A DNA stretch of 64,000 nt from Plotosus lineatus (Eukaryota > Chordata > Actinopteri > Siluriformes > Plotosidae): positions 75,505,050 through 75,569,049 of the forward strand of contig CM045729.1 in assembly GCA_024760905.1 (NCBI GenBank), given 5' to 3'. The notes under the pieces are model-generated. The model was not told the origin of the DNA, made no database searches, and saw only the letters and a program-made list of their open reading frames with translations. Positions 52,790 to 63,206 of the stretch are shown piece by piece; the first letter of the stretch is position 1, and each line of letters opens with the position of its first letter. Made by a program: the position numbers and the translations under genes.

Positions 52790-53145
52790 TAAATTCATTC
52801 ATTCATTTTCTGAACTGCTTAAGCCTCTATAGGGTCGCAGGGAGTCTGGTGCCCATCTCAACTGATGCCGGGCAATGAAGGAGGACAGCTTGCCAGGCCA
52901 TTGCGGGGCCAACACTCACACAACCATTCACACTCACACTTACACCTAGGGGAGATTTGGAACAGCCAATTAGCAAACTGGGCATGTTTTTGAACAGTAG
53001 GAGGAAACCAGACTACCCAGAGGAACCCACGCACGCATGGGGAGAACATGTAAACTCCACAAAGAGACACCCTGGCAGGGAATCAAACACAAACCTTCTT
53101 GCTGTGAGGTGGACATGCTAACCGCCACACCACCATGCTGTCTAT
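52790..53145 (-). mobile_element. SINE family 2
   Basis: Left tail TTCATTCATTTTCTGAACTG and AGGGTCGCAGGGAGTCTGG; right head complement GCTAACCGCCACACCACCAT. Confidence 0.8.
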
Positions 53146-55170
53146 GCTATAAAAGAAAGAAGAAATGACATATTAAATATGCTAAAAAGTTCATATCAAG
53201 CAACTAACATTATTTCAAAACTCCAATTTTCAAGAACTCAGGGAGACAATACAGAAAAGAGGTTGGTGTTGCTAATAATAATAGAAACATTATTTCATCC
53301 TTTGTTGCACACACACTTATTACGAGATGTTTTTAGTGAAACTCTGTTTCATGAAAACTCAACAGCTTTGGATTGACAGAAAGGTGGCTAATTTAAAAAA
53401 ACAAACTTTGATGGCCAATGTAATTTTTTATAGAGTAATGTCATTTGAATATTGACTAAATTTAATGCTTGGATTACTATTTGACCTATTTCTCAATAAA
53501 TTGCTGCACTATGTCCAGGTCCATAGCTTTATCCATGGGCTTTTTGGCAGCAAGTATACTTACATGGAAAGTTAGATCAAGCCACATATATAGCTCGGCA
53601 AAGCCATTTATGTTGACTACTGTTTCGGTATATAAGAATGAAACTGATTTATTGGGCAAAGTGTATCTGACCCTGCTAGAGCGGTTTGTGAAGTTTTTCC
53701 TTTCAGGTTGTTAGTACTGGGCTTTTTTTTTAAAAATGATTTTCCTATTATGTTACAGTTCCAAACATTTTTTTTCATAGCCTAAAGTTCAAAATATAAT
53801 ATTTAGGCAAATAAAAGTTCCACTTTGAACCCTTGAGAACTCAAGAGATAGAAAGGCAGTACCACTTTCTGAAGTATCACTTGAAGAAACTCTAGTTTTG
53901 TAATATGCAGTACAAAAATTAAAATTTTCTGAGTTTTGGTCAGAAACTGGGTTGTGCTAATCATGTGAGTCCAAGTTGATTGATTAAAGTTCATTTATTA
54001 CATTTAAGTGAGACATGTGTTAATGTATTTTAAAAGCCTAGTTTTAGTTGGATCAACAACATAATTTCATGATTTCCAACCTCACATTGAACATATTGAA
54101 CTGTCTGTCTTGCTACCCATAGTTGATTGTTGACAGTTACACCTTTAAGCACAGACATATATTAGGAATAGCTGTTTTTATGCTAAACTGGTGAGAATAA
54201 TTACAATTCATCACAAATGAAAACCAATTGGCTGGTTTGCAAGAGGAAGGTGATTTTAATAGTTTAAACGTTACAATTTTTCAATTGGTTATTAAACGTT
54301 GCATTGAGTGAATACAGCTGGAAAGTAATTTTTGTCTATGTCTTTATTTTAGGCAACAAAGAAACAAAATCGAAACAATTCTGTATTTTTTTTTTTCATA
54401 CTTGCTATGCACCTAATTCAAAAAGTATTGATATATGCAAGTATGGAATTCAGTGGCGTGTGGCCCAAGAGATGGATGTGAGGGAACTCTCCCAAGGGTA
54501 CTATTTGGGCATAGATTCTGTCATGGACTCCAGCATGGATTCATAGTGCAACCCTGGATTGACTCAGCAAACACTAATGCAAAGTCCTGTGATGATATAA
54601 ACTCTGGCATCTACTGTGGCATAAACTTCGAAATATGTAAACCCTGACATAAGCTCTGGATTTGGAAGAGAACTCCGGCAAGGGTAAGGGCATGGGAAGA
54701 ACACTGTCATACTCTTGACACTCCAGTCATTCTCTGGTGGGGGCTCAGGAGTGTGAAACACATTCTGGGTCTCTGTCAGGGGCTAGGGAACATGGGTTGC
54801 CCTGTTGGCCTCTGGTGCGACCTCAGAAGTATAGCCCCTCCACAGGATGTTTGCAGTATGTGGACACTTCCCCAAAATAAATAAATAAACAATTCAGTAT
54901 CTTCAGCCTTATTCACTATATCCATTGTACGTCAAATAAGCATCATATATTAAATGAGACACAATCAGACTACGCAGAACAAACAGCCAGAGACAAAACC
55001 AAAATGTTAAATGGAGAAATGGGTTTGATTGAAACAGAAAGAGAGACACAAGCTCAAAGCCTGGTATCATCTGCTGGTTAAAAAAGGTCTTTCAATGCAA
55101 AAGTCATTAATGCTTGAATAGGCTCAACTGTGTTAAGGAAAATGTGTGGAAATGGCTGTATGTACTGTTC

Positions 55171-55175
<5 letters not shown>
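53146..55175. other. Intergenic sequence, nothing recognised
   Basis: About 2 kb, AT-rich to about 54430, then a patch at 54430-54870 with repeated CTGGCATAAACTC-like phrases. No exon-like segment or repeat terminus supported. Confidence 0.5.

Positions 55176-55243
<68 letters not shown>
55176..55243. repeat. (CT)n-(GT)n-(AT)n compound microsatellite
   Basis: Successive short CT, GT and AT runs, ending where the hAT-like element starts. Confidence 0.95.
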
Positions 55244-56047
55244 AGTGGTTCTTAACCTGGGTTCGATTGAACCCTAGGGGTTCGGTGAGTCGGTCTCAGG
55301 GGTTTGGCGGAGGTCAAGACACACACCCGACTCATATTCATGACGACATGCCCCGCATGGCCATCATTGGCTCCAGGTGATCACGCTACATTGCTTGGCC
55401 AATCTGTGCTGCAGGAAATTTGGTGTGCTCAGTAGTCGACTTGTGACTGTTGTGACGGTACGTCGTGTGATTTCTTTCTTAATGTTTTAATCCATACTAT
55501 GTTGAGCAAAAAAAAAAAAAAAAATGATAAGACGAATATGTACAACATGGATTCACATACTAGTATATAACAGAACGTGATACTAGTCAGCGTCCTATCT
55601 GCATGATTTGCAAAGTAGGATCAACTCCCGCTGACTGACGTATACGTACATGTATGTGGATATAATATCAATTAATACACATTCAATACTATCAATGCTT
55701 ATAATAACAATTAAACATTCAAAAATAATGCATAAGATATAAATAGAACAAATACACACACATACAGACGTGTGGGCACACACACAGATGCGCGCACACG
55801 CACTCAGATGTGCACCTCACATAAAAATGTAAGTAGTTGTGATGGGGGGGGGTCATGCATTGTATTGGTTTTGTTCTTTGAACACAGTGATGTTAATGTG
55901 TGGTTCATTTTGGTTCCCCAGTAAAAACATATACCTATGTCTTGAATTTGAAAAAAAATCATTTTATTTTTCAATAAAGAAGGGTTCGGTGAATAAACAT
56001 ATGAAACTGGTGGGGTTCAGTACCGCCAACAAGGTTAAGAACCACTG
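55244..56047. mobile_element. hAT-like non-autonomous element
   Basis: Ends AGTGGTTCTTAACC and GGTTAAGAACCACT are inverted repeats, and TA-rich 8-bp-like flanks occur on both sides. About 800 bp without transposase. The interior includes an inverted copy (55600-55835) of the block at 37870-38095. Confidence 0.75.
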
Positions 56048-56070
56048 ATATATATATTACAAATAATACT

Positions 56071-56276
56071 CACCTCTGGCCTTATTATCATAGAACATTG
56101 AAACACACCTGTCACTGAATTATCTCAAAGCTCTTTTTATCCTCTTTGTGCTCCCTCTTTTGCCTTCGTACATTAGACTATATCCATATAGCCCCTCTAT
56201 ACCTCTCTCAGAATCCCCGCGAGAGGTCGCGTGATCACACTATATTAGGACGAGGCTAACAGGGAAACGTCATCCA
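56071..56276. repeat. Left inverted terminal repeat of mini-DIRS
   Basis: Starts CTCACCTCTGGCCTTATTAT and ends AGGGAAACGTCATCC; matches 57746-57538 in reverse complement with scattered substitutions. Confidence 0.85.
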
Positions 56277-56305
56277 CATACCAACACAATACAGGGAGGG
56301 AAGGT

Positions 56306-56403
56306 AATAAGACCAGAGGTGAGTATTATTCGTAAAACACTAGTTTCCTATGAAACTGGTTTATTTTACTCTTAAACTCACCTCTGGTCTTATTATCATA
56401 GAA
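56306..56403. repeat. Internal complementary region of mini-DIRS
   Basis: The left half (AATAAGACCAGAGGTGAGTA) is complementary to the left outer end; the right half (TTTTACTCTTAAACTCACCT) is complementary to the right outer end. The two are joined through CGTAAAACACTAGTTTCC, a bridge that would template end joining. Confidence 0.75.
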
Positions 56404-56624
56404 CAGACTCCAACAGGAATCAAGTAGGGTGGGTACTCACCTCACTAAGGCTCAAAACTGGAAGGTTCAGCACAGATCCAGTAAAAAGAGCAACCCTACC
56501 TAAATTCCCCTACTGTTCAGCACAGGAGGGATGCCTATGTATGGGTTATTTACAAAATAACCCAATATAGGCAAAGCTGGCAGCCTCATACTAGTTATAG
56601 GGGAGGAAACCTACCCTACTATGC

Positions 56625-57519
56625 TCAGTCGAATTGCTGTGAACCTGGTTTGATGAGAGCACCCACCACTGACAACGGATTGAGAGAAAATAATGAGTCC
56701 GCATGAACCACCAACAAGCGGAAATAAAAGTCTGTAAAGGTAGTCTGACATGACCAGGAACAGGCCGTCATGATATCCTCAGTAGAAACATGACTGGCCT
56801 TCGCTAGACTAGATGCCAAACGCCAGATTCGATGGAAATTAATCCGGAATTCAGCGTGGAACGACGGATCTAAAGCTTGATAGGCCTTCTCGACGGCATA
56901 CTTTATAAATAGCAAAACCATCCGGAGTAATCTCATTAACAGAATGAGAAGTAAGGGGAAGGAAAAGCTTCACCCTGTCCTGAGAAACCGACACAGGCGC
57001 TATACGATCCAGGTAGAACCAAATAGTGCGAACAGGACACAACTTGTAGTAAAGAGACTCACGGCCAGTAAAATCCTTCAAGGATTTAACCACAACAGGC
57101 TCAGGCACCAGGTTGGGCCACTGAGTCTTAGCTATCAAGTGAGGATCTGGATAAAACTGGATCAACAACAAGTCACTAGCAGGACGGAAGTAACACTGAT
57201 CCCGACGAAGAGCACAAAGCTCACTACGGCGCTTACCAATAGCTAACGCAACTAACAGAGCCGTCTTGTACGTGAGAAGTTCTTTAAAACAAGACCCCAT
57301 AGGCTCAAAAGGGGGATGAATCAAACTACGCAAAACAATCCCTAAATCCCACTGAAAAACAGGTTGGCGCACCACAGGGTGCAAATTAGCCACCCCCTTG
57401 AAGAACCGGGTCAAAACCCCTGTGAACCCCTGGCTAAGGGATTTACAATAATCCAGAATATGGAAGATTGCAGCCTGATAACCTCGATCAGTACTATAGG
57501 CCAAGCCGGAATCTGACAA
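56625..57519 (-). pseudogene. DIRS-type tyrosine recombinase, one frameshift
   Basis: The N-terminal frame 57519-56851 contains a SAM-like arm-binding part and ALAIGKRRSELCALRRDQ (catalytic Arg block). A +/-1 shift near 56905 leads to the frame 56936-56625 with FRINFHRIWRLASSLAK (degraded HxxR block), VSTEDIMTACSW (conserved Trp) and FTDFYFRLL (nucleophile Tyr). About 295 residues in all, near the usual length of the DIRS recombinase. Such enzymes integrate circular DNA without a DDE integrase. One frameshift aside, the reading is intact. Confidence 0.72.
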
Positions 57520-57537
57520 AAGGGTAAAGAACCCTAG

Positions 57538-57746
57538 GATGACGTTTCCCTGTTAGCCTTGTCCTAATATAGCATGATAACGTGACCTCTCACGGGGATT
57601 CCGAGTGAGGCATAGAAGGGCTATATGGATATAGTCTAACGTACGAAGGCAAAAGAAGGAGCACTGAGAGGATAAAAAGAGCTATGAGATAATTCAGTGA
57701 CAGCTGTGTTTCAATGTTCTATGATAATAAGACCAGAGGTGAGTTT
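57538..57746. repeat. Right inverted terminal repeat of mini-DIRS
   Basis: Starts GGATGACGTTTCCCTGTTAG and ends AAGACCAGAGGTGAG; the mirror of 56071-56276. Confidence 0.85.
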
Positions 57747-57760
57747 AAGAGTAAAATAAA

Positions 57761-58308
57761 AATTTCAAAAGGCGTTTTAGAGAAAAATGAGCACAAAGAT
57801 TGCACTTCTTTCAAGATCATTAATCCTTAGCAACCAAACATTTTTTATGCACCTCAGCCATATAAACTTTTAGAAAACATGTCTAGGAAGAGTTTTAGGA
57901 AGAGATGATAATAGAAATCATCCTCTTTTTAATCTGACATGCTCCTTTCTAACCCATTAGTCACCGTTTTAACCCCCCAAAAATTTACAAAAAAACGACT
58001 ATTTTTTCATTTCTGTTTATTCCAATAAGATCAGTATGTATATTTTCGACCATTATATAAAGGTTCAAATGCCTTCAAATGATACCGATTGAAAAAAAAA
58101 ACAAAAAAAAAACACCGTCAGGTTCAAACAATCACACTGAAATTAAGAAAACTATATAACAAAAATCTCTCTCTTTATACAAGTAAGCTTCATCAACTCT
58201 GCCCTCAGCATTATCATCTTCATCAAAATCCTGCTCAGTAGAAAGGATCATATCTCATCCCAATCACAACAAAACTGACTCATGCACACTTTTATTAACA
58301 GATGCCTT
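57761..58308. other. Intergenic sequence, nothing recognised
   Basis: AT-rich, with an A-rich run near 58094-58112. No gene or repeat end supported. Confidence 0.6.
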
Positions 58309-58670
58309 TGTTAAGCCTGGGATGTGTGCGTAGGACCCAGAGACGCAGAAGACCAAAAGAAAGTTCAAATGATTTATTAAACACTAGGGATAGTAAACTA
58401 TGGGAATTCTAAGTCAAGGGAACTGGTTGACCACGAAGCAAGAACCAGGGGTCAAAGAGAAAGCTGGGGAGCAGAGTCACGAGGGAAAACAATCTTCTGA
58501 CATCGGAGGGAAGCGCGCCGCTCCCATTTATAGCTGGCAGCTTGCTGATTGCAGATAAGGACCAGGTGCGCTCTGCTTGGAACTCGCCTACCGGCAACCG
58601 CCACGCCCCTAACCAGTGCCTGCAATGATTAAAGAAGAGTTAATTCCGCCAGCCAGCACAGACCATAACA
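58309..58670 (-). mobile_element. Gypsy 3' LTR
   Basis: Bounded TGTTAAGCCTGGG ... GACCATAACA, so TG...CA on either strand, 362 bp. Read leftward it begins TGTTATGGTCTGTGCTGG just after a purine-rich primer-like tract (AAGGGGGTTAGGTAC). It contains a TATA-like complement (TTTATAGCTGG near 58530) and an AATAAA complement near 58376. The partner 5' LTR is not in the window. Confidence 0.85.
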
Positions 58671-59104
58671 GTACCTAACCCCCTTAAGGGGCGCCACCTG
58701 GCGCCCGACCAGGCTTGGAATTCGTCTAATAAGTCTGGGTCCAGGATTAGGGAACGGGAAATCCATGAACGCTCTTCGGGACCATACCCCTCCCAGTCCA
58801 CTAAATACTGAAACCCTTGACCCCGCCTGCGTACATCAAGGATACGGTTGCCTGGGTATGCGGGATGTCCATCAATTGGTCTGGGTGGAGAGGGTGGGGG
58901 TACGGTGGGGGGTTGGAGGGGACTTTCTATCACAGGCTTAATTAGGGAAACATGAAATACTGGGTGTACCTTGAGTGAGGGTGGGAGTCTCAGTCGAATG
59001 GCGCTGGGGTTTATAATTTTCTCTATTACATAGAGCCCAATGTATCTGGGAGATAGTTTTTTGGAGTCAACTTGCAGGGGCAAGTCCCGGGAGGAAAGCC
59101 ACAC
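58640..59104 (-). pseudogene. Gypsy pol C-terminus with chromodomain
   Basis: Encodes [20 protein letters not shown] and [12 protein letters not shown] (integrase C-terminal GPY/F-like module), then [20 protein letters not shown] and [13 protein letters not shown], a chromodomain. Chromodomains mark chromoviruses and guide insertion to modified histones. The overlap with the integrase frame is out of phase, so at least one frameshift separates them. Confidence 0.85.
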
Positions 59105-59833
59105 TTGTTGCCCGACCGTGTAGGGAGGTGCCGGGGTTCGGTGGCAATCTTCCGGTTTCGGGCCACTGTTCTTTCCAGGGCAGCCCGTGCTTCTTTCCAG
59201 ATCCGGCGTGCTCTGTAAAACTGTGCTTGGAACGATGGGACAGCCACCTTGACCTCCTGGCTGGGAAACAGGGGGAGCTGGAACCCATTAATCACAATGA
59301 AGGGGGACATCCCAGTGGCGGTGCAGATCAGGGAATTGTGTGCGTATTCGACCCATGGGCAGTGTGGCCCAAAAGGCTGGGAGGCGGGAGGCGACACAGC
59401 GCAGGGAGGATCCGAGGCTTTGATTCGTGCGTTCCACCTGCCCGTTCGACTGAGAGTGGTAGCCAGAGGTCAAGCTGCAGGAGACTCCCAAGGTGTCGCA
59501 GAACGCCTTCCAAACTCTGGATGCAAACTGGGGGCCCCGGTCTGAAACGATGTCCTGGGGAATGCCATGGAGGCAAAAGATGTGTTGGATTAGGAGACCA
59601 GCTGTTTCCATTGCCGAGGGGAGTTTGGGTAGGGCAACAAAATGGACCGCCTTGGAGAACCGATCCACTACTGTCAGGATAACCGTGTTGCTCTCAGACG
59701 GGGTAAACCTGTGATGAAATCTACCGCAATGTGCGACCAGGGACGATGGGGTAAGGGTTGGAGGAGCCCTGTGGGTGCACCTCCGGGCACAGGTGACGCA
59801 AGCTCCCACAAACTCCCTGGTGTCAGCTGCCAT
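59026..59833 (-). pseudogene. Gypsy integrase
   Basis: Frames 59833-59288 and 59397-59026. CVTCARRC (zinc-finger end), [17 protein letters not shown] (first Asp), [18 protein letters not shown] (second Asp) and [15 protein letters not shown] (Glu). So the DDE triad is present. A frameshift lies near 59340. The N-terminal HHCC finger is only partly visible. Confidence 0.88.
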
Positions 59834-60179
59834 TGTTGGCCACCAGAAGCATTGTCGAAGCAGGAAGAGAGTTTGGTGGGCTCCGGGATGACAGGCTAAC
59901 TTAGAGGAGTGAGCCCACTGGAGTGCTGGGGTTCTGGCTGGTGGAGGAACATATAGTCAACCTTGGGGGCACCCAATGGGCTCTGGTTCCCCCTGATGGG
60001 TGTCCCAAACTAGTCGTTCTACCTCCCATTGGGCTGCTCCGAGTATACAGGAGGAGGGCAGGATGGTCTTCATGGTAGTGTCTCACCCGAGAAGAACTGC
60101 ATAGAGAGAGTGTCTGGCTTCGTATTCCGGGAGCCAGGTTGGTATGTCAGAGTGAAGTTGAACCTCCCAAGTAGAGTGA

Positions 60180-61376
60180 TCATTGTGCCTGATGGGAGTT
60201 CAACCTCTTGGCTGTACTGAGGTAGGATAAGTTTTTATGGTTGGTCCAGACCACAAAGGGGTGGGCTGCCCCTTCCAGCCAGTGCCTCCACTCCTGGAGT
60301 GCCAAGACCACTGCCAGCAGCTCGCGATTGCCAACATCGTAATTCTGTTCCGCCGGGGACAAGCGACGGGAGAAGAAGTCGCATGGGTGGAGCTTCTGGT
60401 CTGCGGGAGCTCGTTGGAAGAGGACCACCCCCACCCCTGAGTCTGAGGTGTCGACTTCCATCACAAACTGCAGTGAGGGGTCCGGGTGGATCAGTACGAG
60501 TGCGTGGACGAATTTCGCCTTCAGCCTGTCAAACGCCACCTGGGCACTTGGGGACCACTGGAACGGGGTCTTGGGTGATGTCAACTGTGTGAGGGGGGCT
60601 GCTAGGCGGCTGTAGTCCCACACGAACCGGCGATAGAAGTTCGTGAACCCCAGGAACCTCTGCAGCTGTTTCTGCATCCCTGGAGTCGGCCACTCCGCCA
60701 CTGCCTTCACCTTCGACGGATCAGGTCCTAGCTGCCCCTTCTCCACTATGAACCCCAGGAACGAGACTGAGGGGACATGAAACTCTCATTTTTCTGCCTT
60801 AACGAACAATCTGTTCTCCAGGAGCCTCTTCAGTACATTTCTCACGTGGCGTAAATGTTCGTCTTGGTCTCTAGAGAAGATCAAAATGTCATCCAGGTAT
60901 ATGAATACAAAGCGGTTCATCATGTCCCTAAGCACATCATTGACCAGAGCTTGGAAAACTGCCGGGGCATTGGTTAGTGCGAATGGCATGACCAGATATT
61001 CAAAGTGCCCCAAGGGCGTGTTGAAAGCCGTCTTCCACTTGTCCCCCTCCCATATTCGGACTAAGTGGTAGGGATTTCTCAGGTCCAGCTTGGAAAAAAC
61101 GGTAGCATCGTGGAGTGGGGTCAAGGCTGAATCGATTAGGGGGAGAGGGTACTTGTTTTTTATGGCGATCTGGTTCAGGCCCGTGTAATCGATGCAAGGT
61201 CTCAGGGTCTTGTCCTTCTTTATAATGAAGAATAATCCCGCACCTACTGGGGAAGATGAGGGCTGAATGAGACCTGCAGCCAGCGACTCATTAATGTGTC
61301 TCCATGGCGTCTTTCTCCAGCTTCGAGAGGTTGTATAATCACTGGGAAGGGAGCGTGGAACCTGGGAGTAGGTCAA
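60180..61376 (-). pseudogene. Gypsy reverse transcriptase and RNase H
   Basis: RT frame 61376-60786: [35 protein letters not shown] (usually RSAYH), [19 protein letters not shown] and [13 protein letters not shown] with the YLDD box. RNase H frame 60746-60180: [58 protein letters not shown] and [14 protein letters not shown] stop lies between them. The N-terminus of RT is preceded by the end of an aspartic protease (VLGWPWLQTHNPYIDWHP) near 61600. Confidence 0.92.
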
Positions 61377-61824
61377 TGGCGCAGTCGTATGGTTGATGAG
61401 GAGGTAAGGAGTGAGCCCAGTCCTTGCTTAAAACCTCTTGCAGGTCGTGATATTCTTTGGGACGCCGGCTAAGTCCAGATCCTCCAGGTCGACCGGGGTT
61501 CGTGAGGCTTGGGAGGGTACGGCCGCCATTAGGCAGTGTTGCAGACAGAAATCACTCCAGCTGTGTATGGTGAGGGTGCCAGTCAATGTAGGGATTGTGG
61601 GTCTGCAATCATGGCCACCCCAACACTAAGGGAGCGAGAGAGGCAGGGAGAACAAGCAGTTCCAAATATTCCTGGTGGTTACTGGACAAACTGAGCTTGA
61701 CTGGCTTGGTCTTGCTCTGCCGCACTTGGCACTGGGCGATGATGAAAATTACAAACCTCTCTTATCTTTTTAAATGGGTGAACTTGCACATATTTACATT
61801 GCCAAATACTTACTGGGCCCACTG

Positions 61825-61828
<4 letters not shown>

Positions 61829-61886
<58 letters not shown>
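61829..61886. repeat. (TA)n microsatellite
   Basis: About 58 bp of TA. Confidence 0.95.
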
Positions 61887-61888
<2 letters not shown>

Positions 61889-61889
<1 letters not shown>

Positions 61890-62080
61890 CAATGGAGCCT
61901 CGGTACTCGAACTTAATCCATTCCAGACGGCTGTTCAGATTCCGATTTGTTCGAAGTCCAAATCTGCTTTTCCTATTACAAATAATGTAAATGGTCCATC
62001 ATCTTTTGAACAGAAGTTAACGCCACTGTAACTCATACCATAGGTCCACAAATTAATTGAAAAAATAATTGAATACAGTG
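61889..62080. repeat. One end of a MITE-like element
   Basis: Starts ACAATGGAGCCTCGGTACTC and reads CATTCCAGACGGCTGTTC, a terminal style shared by TA-flanked MITEs. The matching end was not found. Confidence 0.4.
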
Positions 62081-62081
62081 C

Positions 62082-63206
62082 ACTATGTTATGGTCTGTGT
62101 TGTGAGATGTTAATAGAGAAGTACAGAGAAGGTCAGACAGCTGCATTGTGCCTTTGTGGATCTGGAGAAAGCATATGACAGAGTGTCAAGAGAGGAACTG
62201 TGATATTGCATGAGGAAGTCTGGAGTGGCAGAGAAGTATGTTAGAGTGGTACAGGACATGTATGATAGATGTAAGACAGTGGTGAGGTGTGCTGTCTGTG
62301 TGACAGAAGAGTTCAAGGTGGAGATGGGACTGCATCAAGGATCAGCTCTGAGCCTCTTCTTGTTTGTTATGTTGATAGACAGGCTAACAGACAAGGTTAG
62401 ACAAGAATCTCCATGGACTATGATGTTTGCAGATGATATTGTGATCTGTAGTGAGAGCAGAGAACAAGTGGAGGAAAATCTAGAGAGGTGGAAGTATACC
62501 CTGGAAAGGACAGGAATGAAGGTTACCCTCAGTAAGACAGAATACTTGTGTGTGAACGAGAAGGACCCAAGAAGAACGGTGAGGTTACAGGGAGCAGAGA
62601 TAAAGAAGGTGGAGGATTTTAAGTACTTAGGCTCAACAATCCAGAGCAATGGAGAGTGTGGAAAAGAGGTGAAGAAGTGTGTGCAGGCAGGTTGGAATGG
62701 TTGGAGAAAAGTGTCTGGTGTGATGTGAGGTATCGGCAAGAATGAAAGGAAAAGTGTACAAGACGGTGTTGAGGCCAGCGATATTGTATGGTTTATATTT
62801 GCTGTGGCGACCCCTGAAGGGAAAAGCAGAAAGGAAAAGAAGAAAAAGAAGATGGTCTGTGTTATGAGAGACTCTGGTTTTGGTGGCTCTAACTCTGTCT
62901 CTGTGCGCGTTGTAGAGGGCGTGGCTGCCAAACGTGGGTGGAGTGCTAAACACACACGATTCCACTTAGCATTCACAGGGCTTCTATAAGAGTGACTACG
63001 ATGTCCCCGTGCTCTAGTGCCTTCCCTGTGAATAATAAAGCTCATCTGTTTTTCGTTTATAGAAGCTCCATGATCGTTAAGTGGAATGAGGTGTGAGTTT
63101 TTAGCACTCCACCTGCGTGTGGCAGCCACACCCCCTAAAATGTGCAGAAAGATAGTTACAGCCACCAAAACCAGAGTCTCTCACAAAAGAGACCATAACA
63201 CAGTAA
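62082..63206. mobile_element. Palindromic (foldback-like) element interrupted by a LINE
   Basis: Left arm 62852-63030 and right arm 63040-63206 are inverted copies: GAGAGACTCTGGTTTTGGTG on the left and its complement near 63165-63184; GGCGTGGCTGCCAAACG versus GGTGTGGCTGCCACACG; GGAGTGCTAAA in both. Left-arm sequence resumes upstream of the LINE (ATGTTATGGTCTGTG near 62085). Arms contain TATAAGAG and AATAAAGCTCATCTG, so they could be two inverted LTR-like units. Confidence 0.65.
62107..62851 (+). mobile_element. RTE-clade LINE, 5'-truncated and internally deleted, 17-bp target duplication
   Basis: Frame 62210-62728 encodes MRKSGVAEKYVRVVQDMY, GLHQGSALSLFLFVMLIDRL, MMFADDIVICSESREQVEEN and YLGSTIQSNGECGKEVKKC. 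At about 62786 the C-terminal region is missing and the sequence jumps to the 3' tail TTTGCTGTGGCGACCCCTGA. Bounded by ATGGTCTGTGTTGTGAG (62090-62106) and a copy with one mismatch (62852-62868). Confidence 0.9.

Larger units (their letters stand above)
56056..57760 (-). mobile_element. Compact DIRS-like element (mini-DIRS) with tyrosine recombinase only
   Basis: Inverted terminal repeats of about 205 bp (56071-56276 and 57538-57746, roughly 90 percent alike by eye) flank a tyrosine-recombinase gene on the minus strand. An internal segment (56306-56403) is complementary to both outer ends, the hallmark internal complementary region of DIRS-order retrotransposons. Full DIRS elements are about 5-6 kb and also carry gag and RT/RNase H; there is no room for these here. 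So this is a deletion derivative or an unusual short lineage. No target-site duplication is seen, as expected for recombinase-based integration. Confidence 0.75.
58309..61745 (-). mobile_element. Ty3/gypsy chromovirus, 5'-truncated
   Basis: Order on the minus strand: protease end, RT, RNase H, integrase, chromodomain, 3' LTR. The gag, most of the protease and the 5' LTR are missing; the element ends near 61745, where ordinary AT-rich DNA starts. GC content is higher than the flanks. Several stops and frameshifts. Confidence 0.9.

Noticed and set aside
53469..53714. An 81-codon + strand frame with a hydrophobic stretch
   Set aside because: No promoter, splice or homology support; AT-rich DNA readily gives such hydrophobic frames.
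62335..63168. A 277-codon open frame on the minus strand
   Set aside because: It is the antisense shadow of the LINE RT (its + strand frame has FADD and GLHQGSALS motifs) continuing through the palindromic element. No known motif on the minus strand.
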